Source: Sporosarcina cyprini
GTDB lineage: Bacteria; Bacillota; Bacilli; Bacillales_A; Planococcaceae
NCBI RefSeq assembly: GCF_022048975.1
Contig: NZ_JAKMHX010000029.1
Coordinates: 26,951 to 90,950 of the forward strand
DNA length: 64,000 nucleotides
Direction: 5' to 3'
The notes beneath the pieces are model-generated. The model searched no databases. It was given only the letters and a program-made list of their open reading frames with translations, and was not told the origin of the DNA. Shown here piece by piece: positions 57,443 through 64,000 of the stretch (the stretch's first letter is position 1; each line of letters begins with the position of its first letter). The translations under genes and the position numbers were made by a program.

Positions 57443-58744
57443 TTGTTTCAACTAGAAAAAAACAATACATCGATTAAAACTGAATTATTGGCAGGCATGA
57501 CAACGTTTCTAACGATGGCTTATATCGTCATCGTCAACCCAATTATTTTGTCGGACGCTGGCGTGCCTTTTGACCAAGTCTTTCTAGCGACCATTATTGC
57601 AACGGTAATCGGTACGCTATGGATGGCGTTATGTGCTAATTATCCAATTGCCATTGCTCCTGGTATGGGGTTAAACGCTTATTTTGCATCCGTCGTCATC
57701 GGTTCCGACGGCAGCCTTGATTATACAGCAGCATTTTCTGCCGTTTTCGTCGCCGGTTTGCTCTTTATTATTCTATCCCTGACTTCATTCCGGGAGAAAC
57801 TGATCGAATCCATCCCGGAAAACTTAAAGCATGGGATTACAGCAGGCATTGGCTTATTTATCGCATTTTTAGGCTTGCGCCTATCCGGGCTTGTCGCTTC
57901 TCACGAGTCGACACTTGTCCGGCTCGGTGACTTGACTTCACCGCCTGTTTTATTGACGCTGTTCGGATTGATTGTAACCGTCATCCTAATGACATTAAAC
58001 GTCTATGGCGCCATTTTCATCGGCATGATTGCCACCGGGATTGTCGCCTTCTTTACGAAGCAATTGCATTTTGAAGGGGCCCCATGGAAAGTCCCTCATC
58101 TTCCGGAAGGCATTCTCGTTTGGAACCCAATTCAAGCGGTTGGGGATGTCATCAGCCATGGCTTATATGGCGTCGTTTTCGCCTTTTTAATTGTAACGCT
58201 GTTTGATACGACAGGTACAATGATTGGAGTCGCAAAGCAGGCAGGTTTAATGAAAGGCAAATCCCTTCCGCGCGCAAGGCATGCATTATTGGCAGACTCC
58301 ATTGCTGCAACAGCCGGTGCCATGGTAGGGACAAGCCCGACTTCCGCTTACGTAGAATCCTCGTCAGGAGTAGCTGTTGGCGGACGGACCGGACTCACCA
58401 CTTTGACAGTCGCCATCTTCTTCATTATTGCGGCATTCTTTAGCCCGGTGGTCGGCGCTCTCTCGAATGTGGCAGCTATTACTGCACCCGCTTTGATCAT
58501 TGTCGGCAGCTTAATGATCGGTGCCGTGAAGCATATTGACTGGGATTCGTTTGATGAAGCGTTTCCTGCGTTTCTTGTCATATTGACGATGCCTTTGACA
58601 TCCAGCATCGCAACGGGAATTGCGCTTGGCTTTATCACGTATCCAGTTTTAAAAGTCGTGAAAGGCAAATGGCGGGAAGTTCCGCTCCTATTATATTTCT
58701 TTGCCGTGTTGTTCGCGTACCAACTGTTATTCCTGCCTCATTGA
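57443..58744 (+). CDS. NCS2-family purine (guanine/hypoxanthine) permease, PbuG/PbuO-like
   Basis: A 433-residue membrane protein with about 12-14 helices of the AzgA-like NCS2 branch. The N-terminal ELLAGMTTFLTMAYI and APGMGLNAYFA are hallmarks, and FDTTGTMIG in the middle is the substrate-site helix. It probably imports hypoxanthine and guanine with protons. I chose TTG at 57443, 8 bases after AAAGGAG; longer in-frame starts give a 26-residue tail unlike the family. Confidence 0.9.
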   Translation: MFQLEKNNTSIKTELLAGMTTFLTMAYIVIVNPIILSDAGVPFDQVFLATIIATVIGTLWMALCANYPIAIAPGMGLNAYFASVVIGSDGSLDYTAAFSAVFVAGLLFIILSLTSFREKLIESIPENLKHGITAGIGLFIAFLGLRLSGLVASHESTLVRLGDLTSPPVLLTLFGLIVTVILMTLNVYGAIFIGMIATGIVAFFTKQLHFEGAPWKVPHLPEGILVWNPIQAVGDVISHGLYGVVFAFLIVTLFDTTGTMIGVAKQAGLMKGKSLPRARHALLADSIAATAGAMVGTSPTSAYVESSSGVAVGGRTGLTTLTVAIFFIIAAFFSPVVGALSNVAAITAPALIIVGSLMIGAVKHIDWDSFDEAFPAFLVILTMPLTSSIATGIALGFITYPVLKVVKGKWREVPLLLYFFAVLFAYQLLFLPH

Positions 58745-58856
58745 TGTCATAATTATTGCGTTTCTTGTCACAAATAATGGCATCATTCATTTCCTTTCAC
58801 ATGAGATTCATGTATACTAAATGAAGGACTAATGATTTTTACAGGAGGTACTTCCG

Positions 58857-58952
58857 ATGAAACTTATCCTTATCATGGGCGTTTGCTTCGCATTCCTATC
58901 TGCGATTTTAACTGGTGGCTATGAAGACAAACCAGGCAAAGTAAAAAAATAA
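58857..58952 (+). CDS. Small secreted or membrane peptide (31 residues)
   Basis: A 31-residue protein: MKLILIMGVCFAFLSAILTG forms one hydrophobic segment, then a basic tail (GYEDKPGKVKK). GGAGG lies 8 bases before the ATG and a terminator follows, so it is a good candidate gene. It could be a single-pass membrane micro-protein; no family recognised. Confidence 0.65.
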   Translation: MKLILIMGVCFAFLSAILTGGYEDKPGKVKK

Positions 58953-58962
58953 TGCAATGAGA

Positions 58963-58999
58963 AAACGGGACATGCCAATTGGCTGTCCCGTTTCTTTAT
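58963..58999. terminator. Terminator between the 31-residue gene and trmL
   Basis: AAACGGGACA/TGTCCCGTTT stem (58963-58972, 58984-58993), between convergent genes. Confidence 0.88.
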
Positions 59000-59469
59000 G
59001 TCAAATCCAAAAATGACTGCTGACGAAGCGCTTCATAAATTAATATGGCAGCCGTATTCGAGAGGTTCAACGAGCGGATATTGCCATTCATCGGAATGCG
59101 CAAGCAATTTTCTCTATGCGCCTCGATGATCTCAGGAGGAAGCCCTGTCGTCTCTTTGCCGAAAACAAAGAAGATATCCTTGGAACTGTCCGTAAAATCG
59201 TAGTCAGAATACGTTTGCTTCCCGAATTTCGTAATGAAATAAAATTCCCCTTCGGGATAAGCTGCAAAAAATTCATGTATTCCTTCATGATACGTTATAT
59301 CAACATGTTCCCAATAATCGAGCCCCGCCCGCTTCAACATTTTATCATCTGTTGAAAATCCGAGAGGCTTGATCAGATGAAGTTTTGCTCCGGTTCCCGC
59401 GCATGTTCTTGCGATATTACCCGTATTAGCGGGAATCAACGGTTCAAATAGAGCGACATGTATCGCCAT
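58996..59469 (-). CDS. trmL: tRNA (cytidine/uridine-34 2'-O) methyltransferase TrmL
   Basis: SPOUT-knot methyltransferase of 157 residues that methylates the wobble ribose of tRNA-Leu isoacceptors with SAM. Motifs: EPLIPANTGNIARTC at the N terminus, FGKETTGLP near 104 and RSLNLSNTAAILIYE near 132. It lies just downstream of queG, another wobble-position enzyme, and near the tRNA cluster. Older name cspR. Confidence 0.94.
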   Translation of the reverse strand: MAIHVALFEPLIPANTGNIARTCAGTGAKLHLIKPLGFSTDDKMLKRAGLDYWEHVDITYHEGIHEFFAAYPEGEFYFITKFGKQTYSDYDFTDSSKDIFFVFGKETTGLPPEIIEAHRENCLRIPMNGNIRSLNLSNTAAILIYEALRQQSFLDLT

Positions 59470-59484
59470 AATCCAGCCCTTCTT

Positions 59485-60612
59485 TCAAGTAATCTGTAGT
59501 GCTTGTCTCACCTCGGTGAGAACTTCGGAATCCTGTTCCGTCGTCAAAGCTTGTTCCAATGCAAGCCGTCCTTCATCGGAGCCAATTTCACCTAATGCCC
59601 ACGCTGCGGTACCTCGAATCATCGGCCGCGCATCTGTTTGCAATAACTTCGCTAATGTTGGAACGGCGGATTCCTCTTTAAAATGCGCTAATGCGATGAC
59701 CGCGTTTCGCTGGATCGGGTTCTTCCCTCTCCAAGAGCCGGACATATGGCCGTATGTTTCTTTAAACTCCCGATTTGTTAATGAAAGCATTGGTTCAAGC
59801 ATTGGTTTTGACAGTTCGGGATCCGGTTGAAAAGCTTCCTGATGCATATTATACTTGCCTTTATTTTTCGGACAAATCGTCTGACATGTATCGCAGCCGT
59901 AAATCCGATTCCCGATTTTCTTTCTAAATTCCTCCGGTATCGGTTGCTTCGTCTGTGTTAAAAAAGCAATACAGCGCTGGGCATTCAGCTGCCCTCCTTG
60001 TATTAAGGCACCGGTTGGACAGGCATCCAGACAAAGCGTGCAGTCGCCACACTCGTCTTCCATCGGTTCATCTGGAGCAAATGGAATATTGGTGATCATC
60101 TCGCCCAGATAGACGTAGGAGCCGAACTCCGGTGTAATAATAGAGCAATTCTTGGCCGACCAGCCAATGCCTGCCCGTTCCGCAACTGCCCGATCGACAA
60201 GCTCTCCCGTATCGACCATGGAACGACACTGAACGCCGGGAATCCGTTCTTTCATATAACTCTCAAGCAAATGGAGTTTTTCACGCAGGACGACATGGTA
60301 ATCCATTCCCCATGAAGCTCTGCAAAAGATTCCCCGTCTTTCTCCTTTTCTTCCCTTCGGGGCATGTTCCATTTTGGATGGATAGGCAATGGCGATCGAA
60401 ATGATACTTTCAGCTTGATCCAACAATAGAACAGGATTCGTACGCTTTTCGATATCACTCTCTTCAAAACCGGACTGGTAGCCGAGCTCCTGTTGCCGTC
60501 TCAGCCGGTTCTTCAATTCCCGGAATGGCGCAGCAGTGGTAAAGCCGATTTTATCGATGCCTATTGTTTTTGCATAGTCACGGATTTCTTGTTGGAACTG
60601 AGCGACATTCAT
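59485..60612 (-). CDS. queG: Epoxyqueuosine reductase QueG
   Basis: Cobalamin- and Fe-S-dependent enzyme that makes queuosine at the tRNA wobble position (last step). The 375 residues have the flavin-reductase-like N-terminal domain, two [4Fe-4S] motifs (CGDCTLCLDACPTG near 190, CDTCQTICPKN near 245) and a C-terminal HEAT-like repeat region (ALGEIGSDEGRLAL) that binds tRNA. It forms an operon with trmL (15-base gap). The BtuF-like protein at 36.8 kb is not adjacent. Confidence 0.95.
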   Translation of the reverse strand: MNVAQFQQEIRDYAKTIGIDKIGFTTAAPFRELKNRLRRQQELGYQSGFEESDIEKRTNPVLLLDQAESIISIAIAYPSKMEHAPKGRKGERRGIFCRASWGMDYHVVLREKLHLLESYMKERIPGVQCRSMVDTGELVDRAVAERAGIGWSAKNCSIITPEFGSYVYLGEMITNIPFAPDEPMEDECGDCTLCLDACPTGALIQGGQLNAQRCIAFLTQTKQPIPEEFRKKIGNRIYGCDTCQTICPKNKGKYNMHQEAFQPDPELSKPMLEPMLSLTNREFKETYGHMSGSWRGKNPIQRNAVIALAHFKEESAVPTLAKLLQTDARPMIRGTAAWALGEIGSDEGRLALEQALTTEQDSEVLTEVRQALQIT

Positions 60613-60665
60613 ACAGATTCGCCTCCCTTATGGTAAGATTGAACAAAAAGACAAGGGTGATTTCA

Positions 60666-61361
60666 TTGAAACTAGAAATGGATGAAAAATTGTTTCATAC
60701 CATGCCCGATTTGAAAATCGGCCTTATCTATTATAACAAAATAACAGTATCAGAATCGCCTCAAATGCTAAAAGGACGGTTGCAATTATTTCAGGAACAA
60801 TTGTTTTTTGATTTAGAAGACAAACAGCTGACCGATTTTCCTGGAATCAATGAATGGAGAACGGTCTGGAAGGCATTTGGAGCCGATGCGAGCCGCTATC
60901 GGCCTTCCGTCGAGGCATTATATCGGAGAATAAAAAAGCAAAATTACATAGCACCCTATCATAGTGCTGTCGATTTGAACAATTTCTTCTCACTGCAATA
61001 TCAAATTCCTGCTGGCATTTATGATCGGAAGAAAATTGTAGGTGACGTTATGCTGACAGTAGGTGATGAGACGGCAGGATATGATGGGCTGAACGGCCGT
61101 TTTAACACGCTGGAAAACATGTTAGTCCTGCGTGATGAGTATAGTCCGTTCGGCAGCCCGTTTGTTGATTCCATCCGTACTGCAGTAACGGAAGAAACGA
61201 CATCCGCTTTGCAAGTCCTGTTTCTGCGCCCTTCTCTTGACCTAGAGAACGCCGTAAAATTGACAAACGCCGCTGCAAACATGTTTACCTCGATCAGTGG
61301 TGGAGACGCTACAACGCATGTGTTACACGCTGATCAAAGGTCCGCCGTCATTCCTGAATAA
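60666..61361 (+). CDS. B3/4 tRNA-binding-domain protein
   Basis: A 231-residue protein whose region of about 60-215 matches the B3/B4 domain found in the phenylalanyl-tRNA synthetase beta subunit (EWRTVWKAFGADASRYRPS, YHSAVDLNNFFSLQYQIP). Stand-alone copies are common in Firmicutes and may act as trans-editing or amino-acid binding proteins; role unknown. The start is TTG at 60666 behind AAGGGTGA. It is divergent from queG. Confidence 0.82.
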   Translation: MKLEMDEKLFHTMPDLKIGLIYYNKITVSESPQMLKGRLQLFQEQLFFDLEDKQLTDFPGINEWRTVWKAFGADASRYRPSVEALYRRIKKQNYIAPYHSAVDLNNFFSLQYQIPAGIYDRKKIVGDVMLTVGDETAGYDGLNGRFNTLENMLVLRDEYSPFGSPFVDSIRTAVTEETTSALQVLFLRPSLDLENAVKLTNAAANMFTSISGGDATTHVLHADQRSAVIPE

Positions 61362-61393
61362 GCACACTAACTGTATAAGAAATTCCATAATAC

Positions 61394-61429
61394 AACGCTC
61401 CAGCCTTCATAGGCGAGAGCGTTTTTTTT
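61394..61429 (+). terminator. Terminator of the B3/4 gene
   Basis: AACGCTC/GAGCGTT with an inner GCCT/AGGC pair, followed by T8. Confidence 0.9.
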
Positions 61430-61462
61430 ATCAATGTTTGAATGGCTGCGTTTTTTTATGAA

Positions 61463-62365
61463 TCAATTTTTGAATGGCTGCGTCTTTTCCCCATCGATGA
61501 CGAGTATCCATGTACCCTTTTCAGGAAAGGTAAGTTTCCCTGTGAAAGTATGCAAAATACCGGATCCTCTAGCATCGATAAATTCCCCATCTTCTTTGAA
61601 CCACTGTTTATCAATCACTTTACCCTTTTTATTCTGAAGTTCGACTTGAATCTCCTTCTTACTCTCTCCGAACCGTTCGATGCTGATGTCTACCTCTTTT
61701 CCTGTCTCCAATTCAGCAGGAGAATCTTCTAGCGTATAATGCTCCGTTTTTGGAAATGGAGGCAGTACATCTAAATCGAACGTCTCAAAGACTTCTTCAT
61801 TCACATATACCTTGACATGCCAACGCCCTTCTTCCGAGAAAGGAGTAAAAGTCGTCAGGACGTGAGCGTCTTCTGAATCGTTCAGCGGGCCGCTTAGCAC
61901 GCCTTCTGCTAGTGTGATCGCCTGATTGGAATGGACAGCTTCCAAACGGAAAGGCTTGTCAACAAGTTGGGCTGGATTCCCCCAGAAGAACAACATCATT
62001 TTCGCACCTCTCCTTGAATCCTCTGCAACAAATGGCTTAAGAGAACCAAGCATCGCAAAACGGCCTTCAATCCCTAATACTTCCTGTTGGCGAGGAGACA
62101 TAAAGAACCGTTCCAGTTCTTTGTCGGGTGGAATTGTCAATGGCCCATCACCTGTGAGGGAAAGATTTGTTCGAAGCGGGACAAATAACAGAAAAGCAAT
62201 GCAGAGCAAGGCTGCACAAACAAAGAAAGGTCGGACGGAATACTTTTTCCTTTCTGGCAAATCACATTGGAGAGATTGCAGAATCCTTGCCTTCTGTTCG
62301 GTTGGCAACGTGAAAGTAGGCAAACGATTCAATTTCTCTTCCAAGTCATCTTTAGGCTTCTTCAT
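61463..62365 (-). CDS. Probable anti-sigma factor (single-pass membrane protein)
   Basis: A 300-residue protein with a short cytosolic N-terminal part (about 1-45), one transmembrane helix (about 47-65, FFVCAALLCIAFLLFVPL) and an extracytoplasmic domain of about 230 residues with beta-rich, Ig-like character (TWILVIDGEKTQP at the end). It starts 14 bases inside the sigma factor gene, the usual sigma/anti-sigma arrangement. No zinc-binding HxxxCxxC is seen, so it is not a ZAS type; the sensed signal is unknown. The anti-sigma role is inferred from layout. Confidence 0.75.
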   Translation of the reverse strand: MKKPKDDLEEKLNRLPTFTLPTEQKARILQSLQCDLPERKKYSVRPFFVCAALLCIAFLLFVPLRTNLSLTGDGPLTIPPDKELERFFMSPRQQEVLGIEGRFAMLGSLKPFVAEDSRRGAKMMLFFWGNPAQLVDKPFRLEAVHSNQAITLAEGVLSGPLNDSEDAHVLTTFTPFSEEGRWHVKVYVNEEVFETFDLDVLPPFPKTEHYTLEDSPAELETGKEVDISIERFGESKKEIQVELQNKKGKVIDKQWFKEDGEFIDARGSGILHTFTGKLTFPEKGTWILVIDGEKTQPFKN

Positions 62366-62855
62366 AAGGAACCTCCTCCAAGGATTTTCTCAGTTTGGCC
62401 AAAGCTCGATGAAACAGCACCCGAGCATGATTGGCGGAACAGTTCATGACTTGTGCCGTCTCGTTAACAGAGAGCTCAAGAATCCCTCGTAGAATGACCA
62501 CATCTCGATCACGAGAGGAGAGCTTCGAGATGGCTAGGTACAGTCGATGCTGATCATCTGTGGCAATCAAGGCAGCCTCCAAGGACGTCTGCACAGGTGG
62601 TGAAGCATGTAAAAAGGGCATTAACCGCTCCCATACTCTTTTGCGTCGGTACGTGTCCAGGACGTGATTACGGGCAATGGAGATAAGCCAAGTCCTTGGA
62701 TGGGACCGCTGATGAAAAGAGCTTTGTTTTTGCAGAGCAATGAGGAAGGTCTCCTGAACATAATCCTCCACATCAAAGCTCCCCGTAAAGTAAACGAGAT
62801 AACTGGTCAGATCCCGTTCATACAAATGAAACCATTCTTCAACCATATCCGGCAC
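62352..62855 (-). CDS. ECF RNA polymerase sigma factor
   Basis: A 167-residue group-4 sigma factor. Region 2 is at about 20-80 (DVEDYVQETFLIALQKQ, RTWLISIARN), and region 4 at about 105-160 (SRDRDVVILRGILELSVNE, ANHARVLFHRALAKLRK). GTG start behind AGGAGGGG. A possible self-regulated promoter lies 21 bases upstream. It overlaps the membrane protein gene downstream, which probably holds it inactive until a cell-envelope signal arrives. Confidence 0.9.
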   Translation of the reverse strand: MPDMVEEWFHLYERDLTSYLVYFTGSFDVEDYVQETFLIALQKQSSFHQRSHPRTWLISIARNHVLDTYRRKRVWERLMPFLHASPPVQTSLEAALIATDDQHRLYLAISKLSSRDRDVVILRGILELSVNETAQVMNCSANHARVLFHRALAKLRKSLEEVPYEEA

Positions 62856-62875
62856 GTGGATCCCCTCCTATTAAG

Positions 62876-62903
62876 TAGACGAACGAAACGCGGATTCATT
62901 ACA
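62876..62903 (-). promoter_or_regulatory. Possible ECF-type autoregulatory promoter
   Basis: On the minus strand TGTAAT (62903-62898), 16-bp spacer, CGTCTA (62881-62876). The -10 resembles CGTC-type ECF promoters; the -35 is only close to the TGTAAC/TGAAAC form. Confidence 0.45.
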
Positions 62904-62948
62904 GGGGTTCGGAGAATTAAATAGGAAACGGATAAAAGAGAGGATAGA

Positions 62949-62980
62949 AAAAAAGATACAACCGAAGTTGTATCTTTTTT
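62949..62980 (-). terminator. Terminator of the tRNA operon
   Basis: AAAAAAGATACAAC/GTTGTATCTTTTTT stem with tetraloop, directly after the last tRNA gene. Confidence 0.9.
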
Positions 62981-62986
62981 AGTGGA

Positions 62987-63067
62987 TACCCGAGGCCGGA
63001 CTTGAACCGGCACGCCTCGCGGCACCGCATTTTGAGTGCGGCGTGTCTGCCATTCCACCACTCGGGC
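62987..63067 (-). tRNA. tRNA-Leu (anticodon CAA)
   Basis: A long variable arm of class II type; anticodon loop CTCAAAA. Acceptor GCCCGAG pairs with CTCGGGT (one G-U). After the discriminator base the sequence is TCCA, so CCA is not directly encoded. Confidence 0.93.
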
Positions 63068-63098
63068 ATATGAAGTTTTGCAACAGCGTCATAAAACT

Positions 63099-63172
63099 TG
63101 GAGGCGGCAACCGGAATCGAACCGGTGGTAAGGGTGTTGCAGACCCGTGCCTTACCGCTTGGCTATGCCGCC
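63099..63172 (-). tRNA. tRNA-Cys (anticodon GCA)
   Basis: Cloverleaf with loop CTGCAAC and acceptor GGCGGC; CCA encoded. Confidence 0.95.
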
Positions 63173-63182
63173 GTAGAATAAG

Positions 63183-63257
63183 TGGAGCGGAAGACGGGAT
63201 TCGAACCCGCGACCCCGACCTTGGCAAGGTCGTATTCTACCACTGAACTACTTCCGC
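63183..63257 (-). tRNA. tRNA-Gly (anticodon GCC)
   Basis: Anticodon loop TTGCCAA, acceptor GCGGAAG; CCA encoded. Confidence 0.95.
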
Positions 63258-63261
63258 GAAA

Positions 63262-63333
63262 CTGGGGTAGCTGGATTCGAACCAACGAATGACGGAGTCA
63301 AAGTCCGTTGCCTTACCGCTTGGCTATACCCCA
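63262..63333 (-). tRNA. tRNA-Gln (anticodon TTG)
   Basis: Anticodon loop CTTTGAC, acceptor TGGGGTA; discriminator G; CCA is not encoded. Confidence 0.93.
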
Positions 63334-63339
63334 AAGTAA

Positions 63340-63416
63340 TGGGGCGGACGAGGGGAATCGAACCCCCGAATGTCGGAACCACAATCCGATGCGTTAACCA
63401 CTTCGCCACGACCGCC
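63340..63416 (-). tRNA. tRNA-His (anticodon GTG), copy 1
   Basis: Anticodon loop TTGTGGT; CCA encoded. Identical in sequence to the copy at 63468-63544. Confidence 0.95.
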
Positions 63417-63467
63417 ATAATAAAATTGGATGACATTAATTAAGACTGAATTAATACTGAGCATAGA

Positions 63468-63544
63468 TGGGGCGGACGAGGGGAATCGAACCCCCGAATG
63501 TCGGAACCACAATCCGATGCGTTAACCACTTCGCCACGACCGCC
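63468..63544 (-). tRNA. tRNA-His (anticodon GTG), copy 2
   Basis: A tandem duplicate of copy 1, separated by a 51-base AT-rich spacer. B. subtilis trnB, as I recall it, has one His here. Confidence 0.95.
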
Positions 63545-63567
63545 ATAATATTGAATTAAAACAGTAA

Positions 63568-63641
63568 TGGCAGGGGCAGTAGGAATCGAACCCACACCAA
63601 AGGTTTTGGAGACCTCTATTCTACCGTTAAACTATGCCCCT
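63568..63641 (-). tRNA. tRNA-Trp (anticodon CCA)
   Basis: Anticodon loop CTCCAAA, acceptor AGGGGCA; CCA encoded. Confidence 0.95.
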
Positions 63642-63648
63642 ATTTAAA

Positions 63649-63733
63649 TGGTGGTGGGGGACGGATTCGAACCGCCGAACCCGGAGGGAGCGGATTTACA
63701 GTCCGCCGCGTTTAGCCACTTCGCTACCCCACC
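63649..63733 (-). tRNA. tRNA-Tyr (anticodon GTA)
   Basis: Class II tRNA with long variable arm; anticodon loop CTGTAAA; CCA encoded. Confidence 0.95.
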
Positions 63734-63740
63734 AAGAGCA

Positions 63741-63816
<76 letters not shown>

Positions 63817-63826
63817 ATAATATAAA

Positions 63827-63902
63827 TGGTGGCTCAGGACGGAATCGAACCGCCGACACAAGGATTTTCAGTCCTTTGCTCTACCGACTGAGCTACTGAG
63901 CC
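63827..63902 (-). tRNA. tRNA-Phe (anticodon GAA)
   Basis: Anticodon loop CTGAAAA, acceptor GGCTCAG; CCA encoded. Confidence 0.95.
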
Positions 63903-63911
63903 ACAAATAAA

Positions 63912-63987
63912 TGGCGGTCCCGACCGGGATCGAACCGGCGATCTCCTGCGTGACAGGCAGGCATGTTAACCGCTACACCACGGGACC
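63912..63987 (-). tRNA. tRNA-Asp (anticodon GTC)
   Basis: Anticodon loop CTGTCAC, acceptor GGTCCCG; CCA encoded. Confidence 0.95.
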
Positions 63988-63990
63988 TTT

Positions 63991-64000
63991 TGGTTGCGGG
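63991..64000 (-). tRNA. 3' end of a tRNA gene, probably initiator tRNA-Met
   Basis: Only the last 10 bases, CCCGCAACCA on the minus strand, are in the window. This end and the gene order (fMet-Asp-Phe-Thr-Tyr-Trp-His-Gln-Gly-Cys-Leu in B. subtilis trnB) point to tRNA-fMet. Confidence 0.6.

Overview
The window looks like a chromosomal segment of a low-to-mid GC Gram-positive of the order Bacillales, most likely family Planococcaceae/Caryophanaceae (Sporosarcina-like). Gene order is largely that of Bacillus subtilis (trxB, hprK-lgt-ppaX, uvrBA, ecsAB-hit-trpP-yhaH-hpr-prsA-yhaMNOPQ, yhaR, hemZ, yheAB, yheHI, trmL/queG, trnB-type tRNA array), but spacers, paralogues and small genes differ. The genus is an inference from repeat style and gene content, not proven.

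Layout: 1-13 kb, on the minus strand, holds redox (trxB), a TPR protein, the HPr(Ser) control set hprK-lgt-yvoD-ppaX-yvoF, a yvlB-type protein, and uvrB-uvrA. 13.1-13.8 kb is a gene-free spacer with two inverted copies of a GC-rich element between duplicated terminator hairpins. 13.8-30.9 kb holds an IDEAL-domain protein, ecsAB, hit, trpP (promoter plus TRAP-like triplet array), yhaH, hpr, a YjcZ-like micro-protein, prsA, the yhaONM nuclease operon, yhaQP, an Xre-regulated membrane-protein operon, mgsA, an RsbR-type protein and yhaR. 31-46 kb holds hemZ, yheAB, a GalT-like/metal-receptor pair, a chemoreceptor, a ferritin-like protein, an MFS carrier and the heterodimeric ABC exporter yheI/yheH behind a leader-peptide and double-terminator region. 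46-58.7 kb holds chrA, an MpfA-like transporter, an RsgA-type GTPase behind a very clear leader-peptide attenuator, a yhcX copy interrupted by an amber codon, bdbC plus a thioredoxin-like partner, rluA, a soluble chemoreceptor, an aldo/keto reductase and a purine permease. 58.8-64 kb holds trmL, queG, an ECF sigma/anti-sigma pair and twelve tRNA genes (one cut by the window end, one a duplicated tRNA-His).

The most interesting material is regulatory. Two separate genes or operons (rsgA-like GTPase; multidrug exporter) are preceded by a promoter, a strong ribosome binding site, a short leader ORF and an intrinsic terminator whose 5' arm can pair with codons inside the leader. Such layouts normally mean ribosome-mediated attenuation, often antibiotic-responsive. 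The GTPase leader has a 13-bp antiterminator and I do not know of it being described. Other points are the TRAP-like site on trpP, a four-fold 16-bp phased operator at the Xre operon, and three blocks of short repeats with about 21-bp period in intergenic spacers.
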